Assembly (NCBI RefSeq): GCF_013377015.1
Contig: NZ_JACABA010000001.1
Span: forward strand, 951,554-1,015,553
Length of the DNA: 64,000 nt
Direction: 5' to 3'
DNA from: Rhodopseudomonas sp.
GTDB taxonomy: Bacteria; Pseudomonadota; Alphaproteobacteria; Rhizobiales; Xanthobacteraceae
Every line of letters begins with the position of its first letter. The first letter of the stretch is position 1. The translations under genes and the position numbers were made by a program. This document shows positions 47,918-56,150 of this stretch, in pieces. The notes below the pieces were generated by a model. It was not told the DNA's origin and ran no database searches. It saw only the letters and a program-made list of their open reading frames with translations.

Positions 47918-48502
47918 ATGGCGCTTGGCGACGCAATTCTCGCATGCCTGACTGAATGTCCGATGACGGGCTACGAGCTCGCCAAGACGTTCGACGCCTC
48001 GATCGGCTTCTTCTGGAAGGCCGACCATCAGCAGATCTATCGCGAATTGTCGCGGCTGCGCGACCGCGGCCACGTCCAGGGCCGCGAGGTGGTGCAGTCC
48101 GGCAAGCCCAACAAGCTAGTCTATACCCTGACGCCGGAGGGCCGAGCCGCGCTGCGGCACTGGGCCGCCCGGCCGAGCAGCCCCGCCTCGATGAAGGACG
48201 ACCTGCTGGTCCGGCTCTACGCGCTCGACAGCATCGACATCGATCCGCTGCGCGACGACCTGATGGCACGCATGGAACATCACCGCGACCGCGCCGCACG
48301 TTACGAACGCATTCTCAACAAACGATTCCCGCAGGGAACCGCTGCACCAGCCGACACCGGCAAACTGCTGCTGCTCCGCATGGGGCTTCGCCATGAGCGG
48401 ATGGTGACGGAGTGGTGCGAAGAGGCGCTCGAAGCGCTGTCCGCGGTATCCGGTCGGACCAATGTGCTTCCGATCAAGGACCAGCGCGAAGCCACCGAGT
48501 AG
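47918..48502 (+). CDS. PadR family transcriptional regulator
   Basis: 194 residues from the ATG at 47918 (GAGGGTGGG ribosome site); the open frame begins 15 codons earlier, inside the operator. The N-terminal winged helix has ALGDAILACLTECPMTGYELAKTFD, WKADHQQIYRELSRLRDRGHV and the wing YTLTPEGRAAL. The C-terminal Vir-C-like helical domain is the dimerisation unit. It probably represses itself and the divergent NTF2-like gene, and possibly the beta-oxidation genes. Confidence 0.94.
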   Translation: MALGDAILACLTECPMTGYELAKTFDASIGFFWKADHQQIYRELSRLRDRGHVQGREVVQSGKPNKLVYTLTPEGRAALRHWAARPSSPASMKDDLLVRLYALDSIDIDPLRDDLMARMEHHRDRAARYERILNKRFPQGTAAPADTGKLLLLRMGLRHERMVTEWCEEALEALSAVSGRTNVLPIKDQREATE

Positions 48503-48749
48503 CCGGTCGTATTTCGACGGTGCGATAGGACGCCGCAACTGCCGTCGCGCCGGTTGCGCTCGGCCGCGAACGGGTCGCGGCTTAACTTTATGGCCGCGCA
48601 ACCCGAGTCCTTAACTCGGAATTTACCCTAACACGAAAAAGTCGATGCCAGAGGCAAACCGCCCACGTCCACGTCGATTGTATCTCGACGGGATGCGCGG
48701 GGAGGCTTGCAGGCGCAGTGGGCGCAGGTGTTCGGAAGCGGACCAGAGC

Positions 48750-51700
48750 ATGAATAGCGTATCGTGGAGCGTCGAGGGAATCGAACCGTCAGTGCGCGAA
48801 AGGGCGGAGGCTGCCGCGAAACGCGCCGGCATGTCCCTCGGCGACTGGATCAGTTCACAAGTCGGTGACGCTCCGCCGCAGTTTCGCACCCACGACGCCG
48901 CGCCGAGCCCGGCACGGGCGCCGATGGCCGACAAGGACGCGGTCGAGGTCGCGGAAATCCATCAGCGGCTGGATTCCATCACCCGTCAGATCGAACAGAT
49001 TTCCCGCCCCGCGGCTCGCAGCGAGCCGGCGGTGGCGCGACAGCTCAACGACGCGATTTCGCGGCTCGACGCCCGGCTGTCCCGGATTAGCGAGCCGGCC
49101 ACTCCGCAGCCGCCCGAATGGCCCGAGCCTCAGCCCGACCGGGTCGAACGCGCTGCCGCCCAGGTCTATCGCGCATCGCCGCCGCTGAAACCCGGTTCGC
49201 TGGATTTCGCGATCGCTGAGATCGCCGCGCGCCAGAGTGAACTCGACGCCCCCGCGCCCCGGATGGCGCCGCGTTATGCCCCGCCGATCGCACCGGCAAT
49301 GCCGCCGATGGCGCCGCCGGTCCCGGCCGGTCCGGATTTCTCCAGCCTGGAACGCCAGCTTCTCAAGATCACCAGCCAGATCGACGCGCTGCAACGTCCC
49401 GACGCCGGCATCGAGCAGTCGATCGCGGCATTTCGCAGCGAGCTGGCCGAAATCCGCCAGACCATCACCGAGGCGATGCCGCGCCAAGCGATCGAATCGA
49501 TCGAAAACGAAATCCGCTCATTGTCGCGCCGGATCGACGACAGCCGCCAGAACGGCATCGACGCCAGCGCACTCGCGGGCGTCGAACGCGCGCTCGCCGA
49601 AATCCAGGAAGCGCTGCGCTCGCTGACCCCCGCGGAACAACTGGCCGGGTTCGACGACGCGATCCGCAATCTCGGCGGCAAGATCGACCTGATCGTTCGC
49701 GCCAGCGACGATCCCGGCACGCTGCAGCAGCTCGAAGGCGCGATCGCTGCGTTACGCGCGATCGTGTCCAATGTCGCGTCCAACGAGGCACTGGCCCAGC
49801 TCAGCGACAACGTCCAAACGCTGTCGTCCAAGGTCGATCAGCTGGCCCGCTCCGAGAACAACAGCGATTCGTCTTTCGCGGCGCTGGAACAACGAATTTC
49901 GGCGCTGACCCTGGCGCTGGAAAGCCGCGAACGGCCGGCCCCCAGCGAATCCTCCGATCAGCTCGAAGGCGCGCTGCGCGCACTGTCCGACCGCCTCGAC
50001 CATCTCCAGGTCGGCAATGACAGCGCCTCCGCCTTCGCGCATCTCGAACAGCGCGTCTCCTATCTGCTCGAGCGCATGGAACAGGCGACCGACCCCCGCT
50101 CCGGCAATCTCGGGCGAGTTGAAGAGGGGCTGCACGACGTCCTGCGCCATCTTGAACGCCAGCAGGCCACCTTTGCGGCTCTGGCCGATCGCGGCCCTGC
50201 GCCCGCGCCTGTGGCGCAGATGGATCCGGGGCTGGTCGATACCATCAAGCGCGAACTTTCCGACATGCGCTTCAGCCAGTCGGAAACCGACCGCCACACC
50301 CAGGATTCGCTGGAGGCAGTTCACAATACGCTCGGCCACGTGGTCGACCGCTTGGCGATGATCGAAGGCGACCTGCGCAACGCCCGTACCGCCCCGCCGG
50401 CGCCCGCGCCGGAGCCCGTCAGGCCCCCGGTTGCCGTCGCGGCGGTCGCACCCGAGCCGGTGGCGCTGCCGCCACGGCCGGAAATGCCAAATCCCGCCGC
50501 GATCCCGTTCGCCGCGGCGCCGCGCCAGTTCGCGCCGGCGCAGCCGTCGCCCGAACCGGCGACGGCCCAGGCGATGCCGCGCGCCATCCACGATATTCTC
50601 GACCCGCCGCGCTCGCGCGAGACTGGGTTCGCATCGCCACAAGGTTTCGAGCCGCAGCAGGCGCCGGGCCGCGCCGCGATCGATCCCGATCTTCCGCCCG
50701 ACCACCCGCTCGAGCCGGGCACAAGGCCGGTCGGACGGATGGCATCGCCATCCGAGCGGATCGCCGCGTCGGAGAACGTGCTGAGCGAAATCGCGCCAGC
50801 GGCCGCCGAGCTGGCCAGCACCTCGAGTTTCATCGCCGCAGCACGACGCGCCGCCCAGGCCGCCGCCGCCGCGTCGCCTGCCGCCGAGAAGCCGAAACGC
50901 GGCGCGGCGAAGGATACCGACGCCGCCGCGGTCAAGGGCGGCTCCACCATCGGCTCCAAGATCCGCTCGCTGCTGGTCGGCGCCAGCGTGGTGGTGATCG
51001 TGCTCGGCACCTTCAAGATGGCGATGAACCTGCTTGACAGCGACGGGCCGCCGCCGGTCGCCAGCGTCACCGCGCCGTCGACGCCGGCAACGCCGCCGGC
51101 CGAGACCGAAGCCGCGCCCACAACACCAACGCCGCAAGCGCCCTCGATGACGTCGCCGACCCCGATCGGCCGGCAGTCGCTGTTTGCGCCCGGCCCCGCT
51201 CCCGCCACCGCCCCCGCCGCTATCGCCCCGGCGCCGGCCGTCGGCCCGGTCGCCGCGGTGGCTTCCGCCGATATCACCGGCACGATCCCGACGCCGCAAC
51301 CCGTGATCACGCCGAGCGCGCCGCAGCCGCTGGCTCAGGTCGCGATTCCGGCTTCGGAAAAACTCCCCAGCGAAATCGGCGGCCCGGCGCTGCACACCGC
51401 CGCTTTGAAGGGCGATGCCTCCGCGGCCTATGAAATCGGCCTGCGTTACGCCGAAGGCAAAGGCGTGCCGGTGAATTTGGACGAGGCCGCGAAATGGTAC
51501 GGTCGCGCCGCAAAGGCCGGCGTCGTGCCGGCGATCTTTCGGCTTGGCACGTTTTACGAGAAGGGTCTCGGCGTGACCAAGGATCTGGAGGTCGCGCGCC
51601 GCTATTACTTGCAGGCGGCCGAGCGCGGCAACGCCAAGGCGATGCACAATATGGCCGTGCTCGACGCCGACGGCGGCTCCAAGGGGGCGAACTACAAGAG

Positions 51701-52049
51701 CGCGGTGCTGTGGTTCCGCAAGGCCGCCGAGCGCGGCGTCGCCGACAGCCAGTTCAATCTCGGCATCCTTTATGCGCGCGGCATCGGCGTCGAACAGAAC
51801 CTCGCGGAGTCCTACAAGTGGTTCACGCTCGCCGCCGCCCAGGGCGACGTCGATTCCGGCCGCAAGCGCGACGATATTGCCAAGCGGCTCGACCCGCAGT
51901 CGCTGTCGGCCGCCAAGCTTGCGATCCAGACCTTCACGCCGGAGCCGCAACCGAGCGATGCAGTCCAGGTCGCCAGCCCCGCCGGCGGCTGGGACGCGGC
52001 GCCGCCCACCGCTGCAAAACCCGCGACCACCAAGCGCGCCGCGCGTTAA
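48750..52049 (+). CDS. PodJ-like polar localisation protein with Sel1 repeats
   Basis: 1099 residues from the ATG at 48750. The N-terminus (SVEGIEPSVRERAEAAAKRAGMSLGDWI) is a small helical motif typical of alphaproteobacterial PodJ/large Sel1 proteins. Residues ~60-550 are coiled coil, followed by a Pro/Ala-rich stretch and one membrane span near residue 740 (SLLVGASVVVIVLGTFKM). A periplasmic Pro/Thr-rich linker leads to four Sel1-like repeats (~880-1050; AAYEIGLRYAEGKGVPVNLDEAAKWYGRAAKAG). In Caulobacter PodJ organises the flagellated pole. Assignment to the PodJ role is by architecture. Confidence 0.88.
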   Translation: MNSVSWSVEGIEPSVRERAEAAAKRAGMSLGDWISSQVGDAPPQFRTHDAAPSPARAPMADKDAVEVAEIHQRLDSITRQIEQISRPAARSEPAVARQLNDAISRLDARLSRISEPATPQPPEWPEPQPDRVERAAAQVYRASPPLKPGSLDFAIAEIAARQSELDAPAPRMAPRYAPPIAPAMPPMAPPVPAGPDFSSLERQLLKITSQIDALQRPDAGIEQSIAAFRSELAEIRQTITEAMPRQAIESIENEIRSLSRRIDDSRQNGIDASALAGVERALAEIQEALRSLTPAEQLAGFDDAIRNLGGKIDLIVRASDDPGTLQQLEGAIAALRAIVSNVASNEALAQLSDNVQTLSSKVDQLARSENNSDSSFAALEQRISALTLALESRERPAPSESSDQLEGALRALSDRLDHLQVGNDSASAFAHLEQRVSYLLERMEQATDPRSGNLGRVEEGLHDVLRHLERQQATFAALADRGPAPAPVAQMDPGLVDTIKRELSDMRFSQSETDRHTQDSLEAVHNTLGHVVDRLAMIEGDLRNARTAPPAPAPEPVRPPVAVAAVAPEPVALPPRPEMPNPAAIPFAAAPRQFAPAQPSPEPATAQAMPRAIHDILDPPRSRETGFASPQGFEPQQAPGRAAIDPDLPPDHPLEPGTRPVGRMASPSERIAASENVLSEIAPAAAELASTSSFIAAARRAAQAAAAASPAAEKPKRGAAKDTDAAAVKGGSTIGSKIRSLLVGASVVVIVLGTFKMAMNLLDSDGPPPVASVTAPSTPATPPAETEAAPTTPTPQAPSMTSPTPIGRQSLFAPGPAPATAPAAIAPAPAVGPVAAVASADITGTIPTPQPVITPSAPQPLAQVAIPASEKLPSEIGGPALHTAALKGDASAAYEIGLRYAEGKGVPVNLDEAAKWYGRAAKAGVVPAIFRLGTFYEKGLGVTKDLEVARRYYLQAAERGNAKAMHNMAVLDADGGSKGANYKSAVLWFRKAAERGVADSQFNLGILYARGIGVEQNLAESYKWFTLAAAQGDVDSGRKRDDIAKRLDPQSLSAAKLAIQTFTPEPQPSDAVQVASPAGGWDAAPPTAAKPATTKRAAR

Positions 52050-52078
52050 TCTTTCTCGTTCACCAAGTTGAAAGTTGC

Positions 52079-52118
52079 GCGACGGCCGCGGGCAAAAAAT
52101 CCCGGCCGTCGCGGATTC
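52079..52118 (+). terminator. Possible terminator after the PodJ-like gene
   Basis: GCGACGGCCG pairs with CGGCCGTCGC around a loop containing AAAAAA; the 3' side is only mildly T-rich (GGATTCTTTAAT). The 172-base gap to the TauE-like gene holds nothing else visible. Confidence 0.55.
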
Positions 52119-52221
52119 TTTAATCCCCGCCACCGTTGATTTCGGTTATGCAAAGACGCGGTACATCCATCCGCGTCAGGGCGTGATCCAGCCTCAGCGC
52201 AGAACTCCGAAGCGAACGCGC

Positions 52222-53148
52222 GTGCAGCTTTATCTTCCGATCGCCGATATTCCGGTCAACGTCCTGCTGATCCTGGCGATGGGCGCCGCGGTCGGATTCA
52301 TCTCCGGCATGTTCGGAATCGGCGGCGGATTCCTGATGACACCGCTGTTGATCTTCATCGGCATCGCGCCCGCCGTCGCGGTCGCCTCGGTGACCAGCCA
52401 CATGGCGGCCTCATCGTTTTCCGGCGCGCTGTCCTACTGGCACCGCCGCGGCATCGATCCGGCGCTGGCCGCGGTGCTGCTCAGCGGCGGCATCGTCGGC
52501 ACCGCACTCGGGGTCTGGTTCTTCACCCTGATGCGCGCGGTCGGGCAACTCGATCTGATGATCGCGCTGTCCTATGTGATGCTGCTGACGATCGTCGGCG
52601 GCCTGATGGTGTCGGAAGGCGTTCGCGCCATTCTGCGGACGCGCCGCGGCGAGGTCGCGCTGGCGCGCCGCTCCGGCAACCGCAACTGGATCGACGCGCT
52701 GCCGCTGAAGATGCGGTTCAAGCGCTCCAAGATCTACCTTTCGGTGATTCCGATCGTCGTGGTCGGCGTGCTGATCGGCTTCATCGGCGCCGTGATGGGC
52801 GTCGGCGGCGGTTTCATCCTGATTCCGATCATGATCTACCTGCTGCGGATCCCGACCGGCATGGTGGTCGGCACCTCGATGGTGCTGACGCTGGTGACCA
52901 TGCTGATCGCGACCGTGCTGCACGCCGTCACCAACCATCTGGTCGATGCGGTGCTGGCCTTGATCCTGATGGTCGGCGGCGTCACCGGCGCGCAATTCGG
53001 CGCTCGCGCCGGGCAGCGGATTCGCGGCGAGCAGTTGCGGCTGCTGTTGGGATTGCTGATCCTGTCGGTCGGGATCCGATTCGCGGTCGAACTCGGCATC
53101 AAGCCCAACGAGCTGTTCACCATCCGCGAATCGGGGGGCGCCGGATGA
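52222..53148 (+). CDS. TauE/SafE family sulfite/anion exporter
   Basis: 308 residues with eight spans. The start is taken as GTG at 52222 (QLYLPIADIPVNVLLILAMG is the family N-terminus). Two TauE repeats are seen, FISGMFGIGGGFLMTPLLIFIG and FIGAVMGVGGGFILIPIMIYLL (in pieces). Members export sulfite, sulfoacetate or similar anions. It overlaps the next gene by 4 bases, a fixed pair in alphaproteobacteria. Confidence 0.92.
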   Translation: MQLYLPIADIPVNVLLILAMGAAVGFISGMFGIGGGFLMTPLLIFIGIAPAVAVASVTSHMAASSFSGALSYWHRRGIDPALAAVLLSGGIVGTALGVWFFTLMRAVGQLDLMIALSYVMLLTIVGGLMVSEGVRAILRTRRGEVALARRSGNRNWIDALPLKMRFKRSKIYLSVIPIVVVGVLIGFIGAVMGVGGGFILIPIMIYLLRIPTGMVVGTSMVLTLVTMLIATVLHAVTNHLVDAVLALILMVGGVTGAQFGARAGQRIRGEQLRLLLGLLILSVGIRFAVELGIKPNELFTIRESGGAG

Positions 53149-53936
53149 GGTCGCCGGCGCGAGCGATCCTGATCTGGCTCGCCGTAGCGCTGGCCTCGAC
53201 GCTCGCCGGTGGCGCGGCGCGCGCCGAGAAGCTGATCGTCTCGGTTTCCAACGCCCGCATCACCGTGACGCCGAATTATTCCGGCGGCGAACTGGTGCTG
53301 TTCGGGTCGGTGGAGCGCGACAACCCGGCGCCTGCCGACCCGACCGGCTACGATCTCGTTGTCACCGTGATCGGCCCCCGCGCCGACATGGTGACGCGGC
53401 GCAAGGAGCGCAAATTCGGGATCTGGGTCAACACCGATTCCCGACAGTTTCTGATGGTGCCGGGCTATCTCGCGGTGTTCGCCAACCGGCCGCTCGAGCA
53501 GATCGCGCCGCCAGAAGTGCGTCGGCTGCAACAGATCGGCACCACCCATGTGCTGCTGACCCAGCGGGTCGGACCCGACTATGCCGACGTGGTGGCCGAC
53601 GACGCATTCCGCAGCGCGTTCGTGCGGCTGCGCTCCGAGCACGGGCTCTATCGCGAGGAACCCTCGGCGGTGAAATTCCTGACGCCGACGCTGTTCCGCA
53701 CCGGCATTCCGCTGCCGGCCGCGGTGCCGATCGGCAGCTACGAGGTCGAGATCAAGCTGTTCGCGAACGGCGCGCTGGTGACGCAGACCACCACCTCGTT
53801 CGAGATCGTCAAGGTCGGGTTCGAGCAGTTCGTCGCCACCACCGCACGCCAGGACGGCCTGATCTACGGGCTGATGACGGCGCTGATGGCGCTGATGACC
53901 GGGTGGATGGCGTCGATCGTGTTCAAGAAGGAGTAG
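53145..53936 (+). CDS. TIGR02186 family exported membrane-anchored protein
   Basis: 263 residues. A signal peptide (ILIWLAVALASTLAGGAARA) precedes an all-beta periplasmic domain (LIVSVSNARITVTPNYSGGELVLFG start) and a C-terminal span (GLMTALMALMTGWMASIVFKKE). This matches the TIGR02186 group that is regularly coupled to a TauE-type exporter, as here (ATGA overlap). It is likely an accessory subunit of the exporter; function not proven. Confidence 0.9.
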   Translation: MRSPARAILIWLAVALASTLAGGAARAEKLIVSVSNARITVTPNYSGGELVLFGSVERDNPAPADPTGYDLVVTVIGPRADMVTRRKERKFGIWVNTDSRQFLMVPGYLAVFANRPLEQIAPPEVRRLQQIGTTHVLLTQRVGPDYADVVADDAFRSAFVRLRSEHGLYREEPSAVKFLTPTLFRTGIPLPAAVPIGSYEVEIKLFANGALVTQTTTSFEIVKVGFEQFVATTARQDGLIYGLMTALMALMTGWMASIVFKKE

Positions 53937-53969
53937 GCGGCAACGCCCGGAGGTAGGCCCCGGTCCGGC

Positions 53970-55289
53970 TCACACAAAGATCCCCACCACCATCGCGACC
54001 ACGCTGAGCGCCATCGCGGCGGTCGCGAGCCAGCCGAGCCAGAGCAAGGGACCGCCGATCACGAAGCGCTGCATCACCTCTTTGCGCCTCGCCATGATCA
54101 TCAGCAGCACCATCACCGGCACCGCCAGCACGCCGTTGATCACCGCGCTCCAATACAACGCCGAGATCGGATTGATCGGGGTGAAGTTCAGCGCGATGCC
54201 GATCACAGCCGACAGCGCCAGCACGGCGTAGAACGCCGCGGCTTCCTTCGGCTTGCGCGCCAGCCCGACCGGCCAGCGCCGGCCCTCGCCGACCGCGTAG
54301 GCGGCGGAGCCGGCCAGCACCGGAATCGCCAGCAGCCCGGTGCCGACGATGCCGAGCGCGAAGATCACTTCGGCGAACGCGCCGGCGATCGGCTTCAGCG
54401 CCTCCGCGGCCTGCGCGGAGGTCTGGATATCGGTCTTGCCGGCGGCGTGCAGCGTCGCCGCCGCGGTGACGATGATCGACAGCGCAATCAGATTGGAAAA
54501 TGCCATGCCGACGATGGTATCGGCGCGGATTCGCTGGAATTCACCTTTGGAGTCTTGCGGGGCTTTGGTCAGTGGCTGCTTGTCCGGATCGACGCGCTGG
54601 TCCTCGGCCTCCTGCGACGCCTGCCAGAAGAACAGATACGGCGAGATCGTGGTGCCGAGAATCGCCACGATGGTGGTGAGGGTATCGCCGCTGAAGGTCA
54701 GTTTCGGCACCAAGACGCCAATCAGCGCCTCGCCCCACGACACGTTCGCGACCGCGAGTGCGCCGACATAGGCGAACAGGCACAGCGTCAGCCATTTCAG
54801 CACCGCGACGTAGCGCTTGTAGTCAAAGAAGATCTGCGCCACGATCGAGATCACGCCGAAACCGACCACATAGAACATGCCGGGCCCCCCGATCAGCAGC
54901 TTGGTGGCGTCCGCCATCGCGCCGAGATCGGCGGCGATGTTGATAGTGTTGGCGATGAACAGCAGCGCCACCACCACGCCGAGCAGCTTGCCGGAATAAT
55001 GCCGGCAGACATTGCCGGCAATGCCGCGGCCGGTGACGCGGCCGACCCGGCCGGATATTTCCTGGATCGCCGCCATCAGCGGAAACGTCAGCAGCATGGT
55101 CCAGCCGATGCCGTAGCCGAGCTGCGCGCCGGCCTGGCTGTAGGTGCCGATTCCGGAGGGATCGTCGTCCGAGGCGCCGGTGATCAGGCCGGGTCCGAGC
55201 GTGTCGAGAAAGCCGCGGAAACGAGATGTCTCCGGCGGCTGGATTTTCAGGTCGGCCTTGTCCAGCTCGGCTTTGGCTTGAACGGTCAT
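53970..55289 (-). CDS. NRAMP-family divalent metal transporter
   Basis: A 439-residue, 11-12-span carrier. The metal-site helix 1 has GLITGASDDDPSGIGTYSQAGAQLG, where DDDPSG replaces the canonical DPGN of MntH; the helix 6 region is around MAFSNLIALSIIVTAAATL rather than MPH. This is the NRAMP-related (NRMT-like) group, which may carry Mg2+ or other divalent ions. It is a single gene, tail to tail with the TIGR02186 gene. Confidence 0.9.
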   Translation of the reverse strand: MTVQAKAELDKADLKIQPPETSRFRGFLDTLGPGLITGASDDDPSGIGTYSQAGAQLGYGIGWTMLLTFPLMAAIQEISGRVGRVTGRGIAGNVCRHYSGKLLGVVVALLFIANTINIAADLGAMADATKLLIGGPGMFYVVGFGVISIVAQIFFDYKRYVAVLKWLTLCLFAYVGALAVANVSWGEALIGVLVPKLTFSGDTLTTIVAILGTTISPYLFFWQASQEAEDQRVDPDKQPLTKAPQDSKGEFQRIRADTIVGMAFSNLIALSIIVTAAATLHAAGKTDIQTSAQAAEALKPIAGAFAEVIFALGIVGTGLLAIPVLAGSAAYAVGEGRRWPVGLARKPKEAAAFYAVLALSAVIGIALNFTPINPISALYWSAVINGVLAVPVMVLLMIMARRKEVMQRFVIGGPLLWLGWLATAAMALSVVAMVVGIFV

Positions 55290-55364
55290 AGCAATCCCGG
55301 CAGTTTCCGCGGGGCCAACGTGTTGCAGGCGCGATGGTTCCGGGCCCGGAACCGCGGGCGCTAT

Positions 55365-56063
55365 TCAGCAACAGCGCGATGCGGCGATGGCGTGCAGCCG
55401 ATGGTCGCCGAGCACATGGGCGATAAAATCGAGCGAATGAAACAGCCGCGCGAAAGCGGAATCGCGGATGTTGAGGCCGCCCGCATAGGCGCCGAACGCC
55501 GGCATCACCACGCGCTCGCCGTCGCTGGCAAAGCAGCGTCGCTCGATGCCGCGGCCGCGGGTCAAGACCCGCGCTTTCGGATGCAGATGGCCGGCGATTT
55601 CACCGGCCGCGCCGGTCGGCTCGTGGCGAAGCACGATTGTGCCGATCGCGACTTCGCTCGCCACCACACCGCCGAGATCGGACGGCAATGCGGGGTCGTG
55701 ATTGCCGGAAATCCAGATCCAGTCGCGGCGGGCCTGCAGCGCGGCGATGATGTCGCGATTGCCGTCGGACAGCCGCCCATGCGCGTCGCGATCGTGAAAA
55801 CTGTCGCCCAGCGCGATCACCGTGCGCGGATCGTAGCGCGCGATCACCGCGCCGAGCCGGCCGAGCGTCGCCACCGTGTCGTAGGGCGGCAGCAGCACGC
55901 CGCGCATCGCGAAGCTGGAGCCTTTTTCCAGATGCAGATCGGAGACGATCAGCAGCCGCTCGGCTTCCCAATACAGCGCGCCGGACAGATCGGCGAGCAT
56001 CTCGACGCCATTGAGCTGCAGCGACAACGATTCGATCGGACGATGGCTCGCTGTTTCCGTCAT
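55365..56063 (-). CDS. pdeM: Ligase-associated DNA damage response endonuclease PdeM
   Basis: A 232-residue calcineurin-like phosphoesterase: LIVSDLHLEKGSSF, ALGDSFHD, WISGNHDP and the late GHLHPKA supply the two-metal site. PdeM is known as part of a DNA repair cassette with a DEXH helicase (Lhr type), a ligase and an exonuclease. The helicase gene is directly upstream. The ATG at 56063 starts inside the arm of palindromic repeat D, and no Shine-Dalgarno sequence is visible; the longer frame is repeat sequence. Confidence 0.92.
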   Translation of the reverse strand: MTETASHRPIESLSLQLNGVEMLADLSGALYWEAERLLIVSDLHLEKGSSFAMRGVLLPPYDTVATLGRLGAVIARYDPRTVIALGDSFHDRDAHGRLSDGNRDIIAALQARRDWIWISGNHDPALPSDLGGVVASEVAIGTIVLRHEPTGAAGEIAGHLHPKARVLTRGRGIERRCFASDGERVVMPAFGAYAGGLNIRDSAFARLFHSLDFIAHVLGDHRLHAIAASRCC

Positions 56064-56144
56064 GGCCGGGCTTGTCCCGGCCATCCACGTCTCGCGCGGC
56101 CAACGCAGAAAATCGTGGATGCCCGGGACGAGCCCGGGCATGAC
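56059..56144. repeat. Palindromic repeat, type D, between the helicase gene and pdeM
   Basis: Outer arms GTCATG / CATGAC; inner hairpins GGCCGGGcttgtCCCGGCC and GCCCGGGacgagCCCGGGC, with ATCCACG / CGTGGAT boxes. The probable pdeM start codon lies in one arm. The repeat fills nearly the whole gap after the helicase stop codon. Confidence 0.88.
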
Positions 56145-56150
56145 GATGTC

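Noticed and set aside
49752..52133. 793-codon minus-strand open frame opposite the PodJ-like gene
   Set aside because: It is Arg/Gly/Asp-rich without any known motif and lies fully antisense to a gene with clear Sel1 repeats. Such frames are expected in GC-rich DNA.
56064..56141. 26-codon N-terminal extension of PdeM (MPGLVPGIHDFLRWP...)
   Set aside because: It is entirely translated palindromic repeat; the same peptide appears wherever this repeat is read in frame, so it is not good evidence of a real start.
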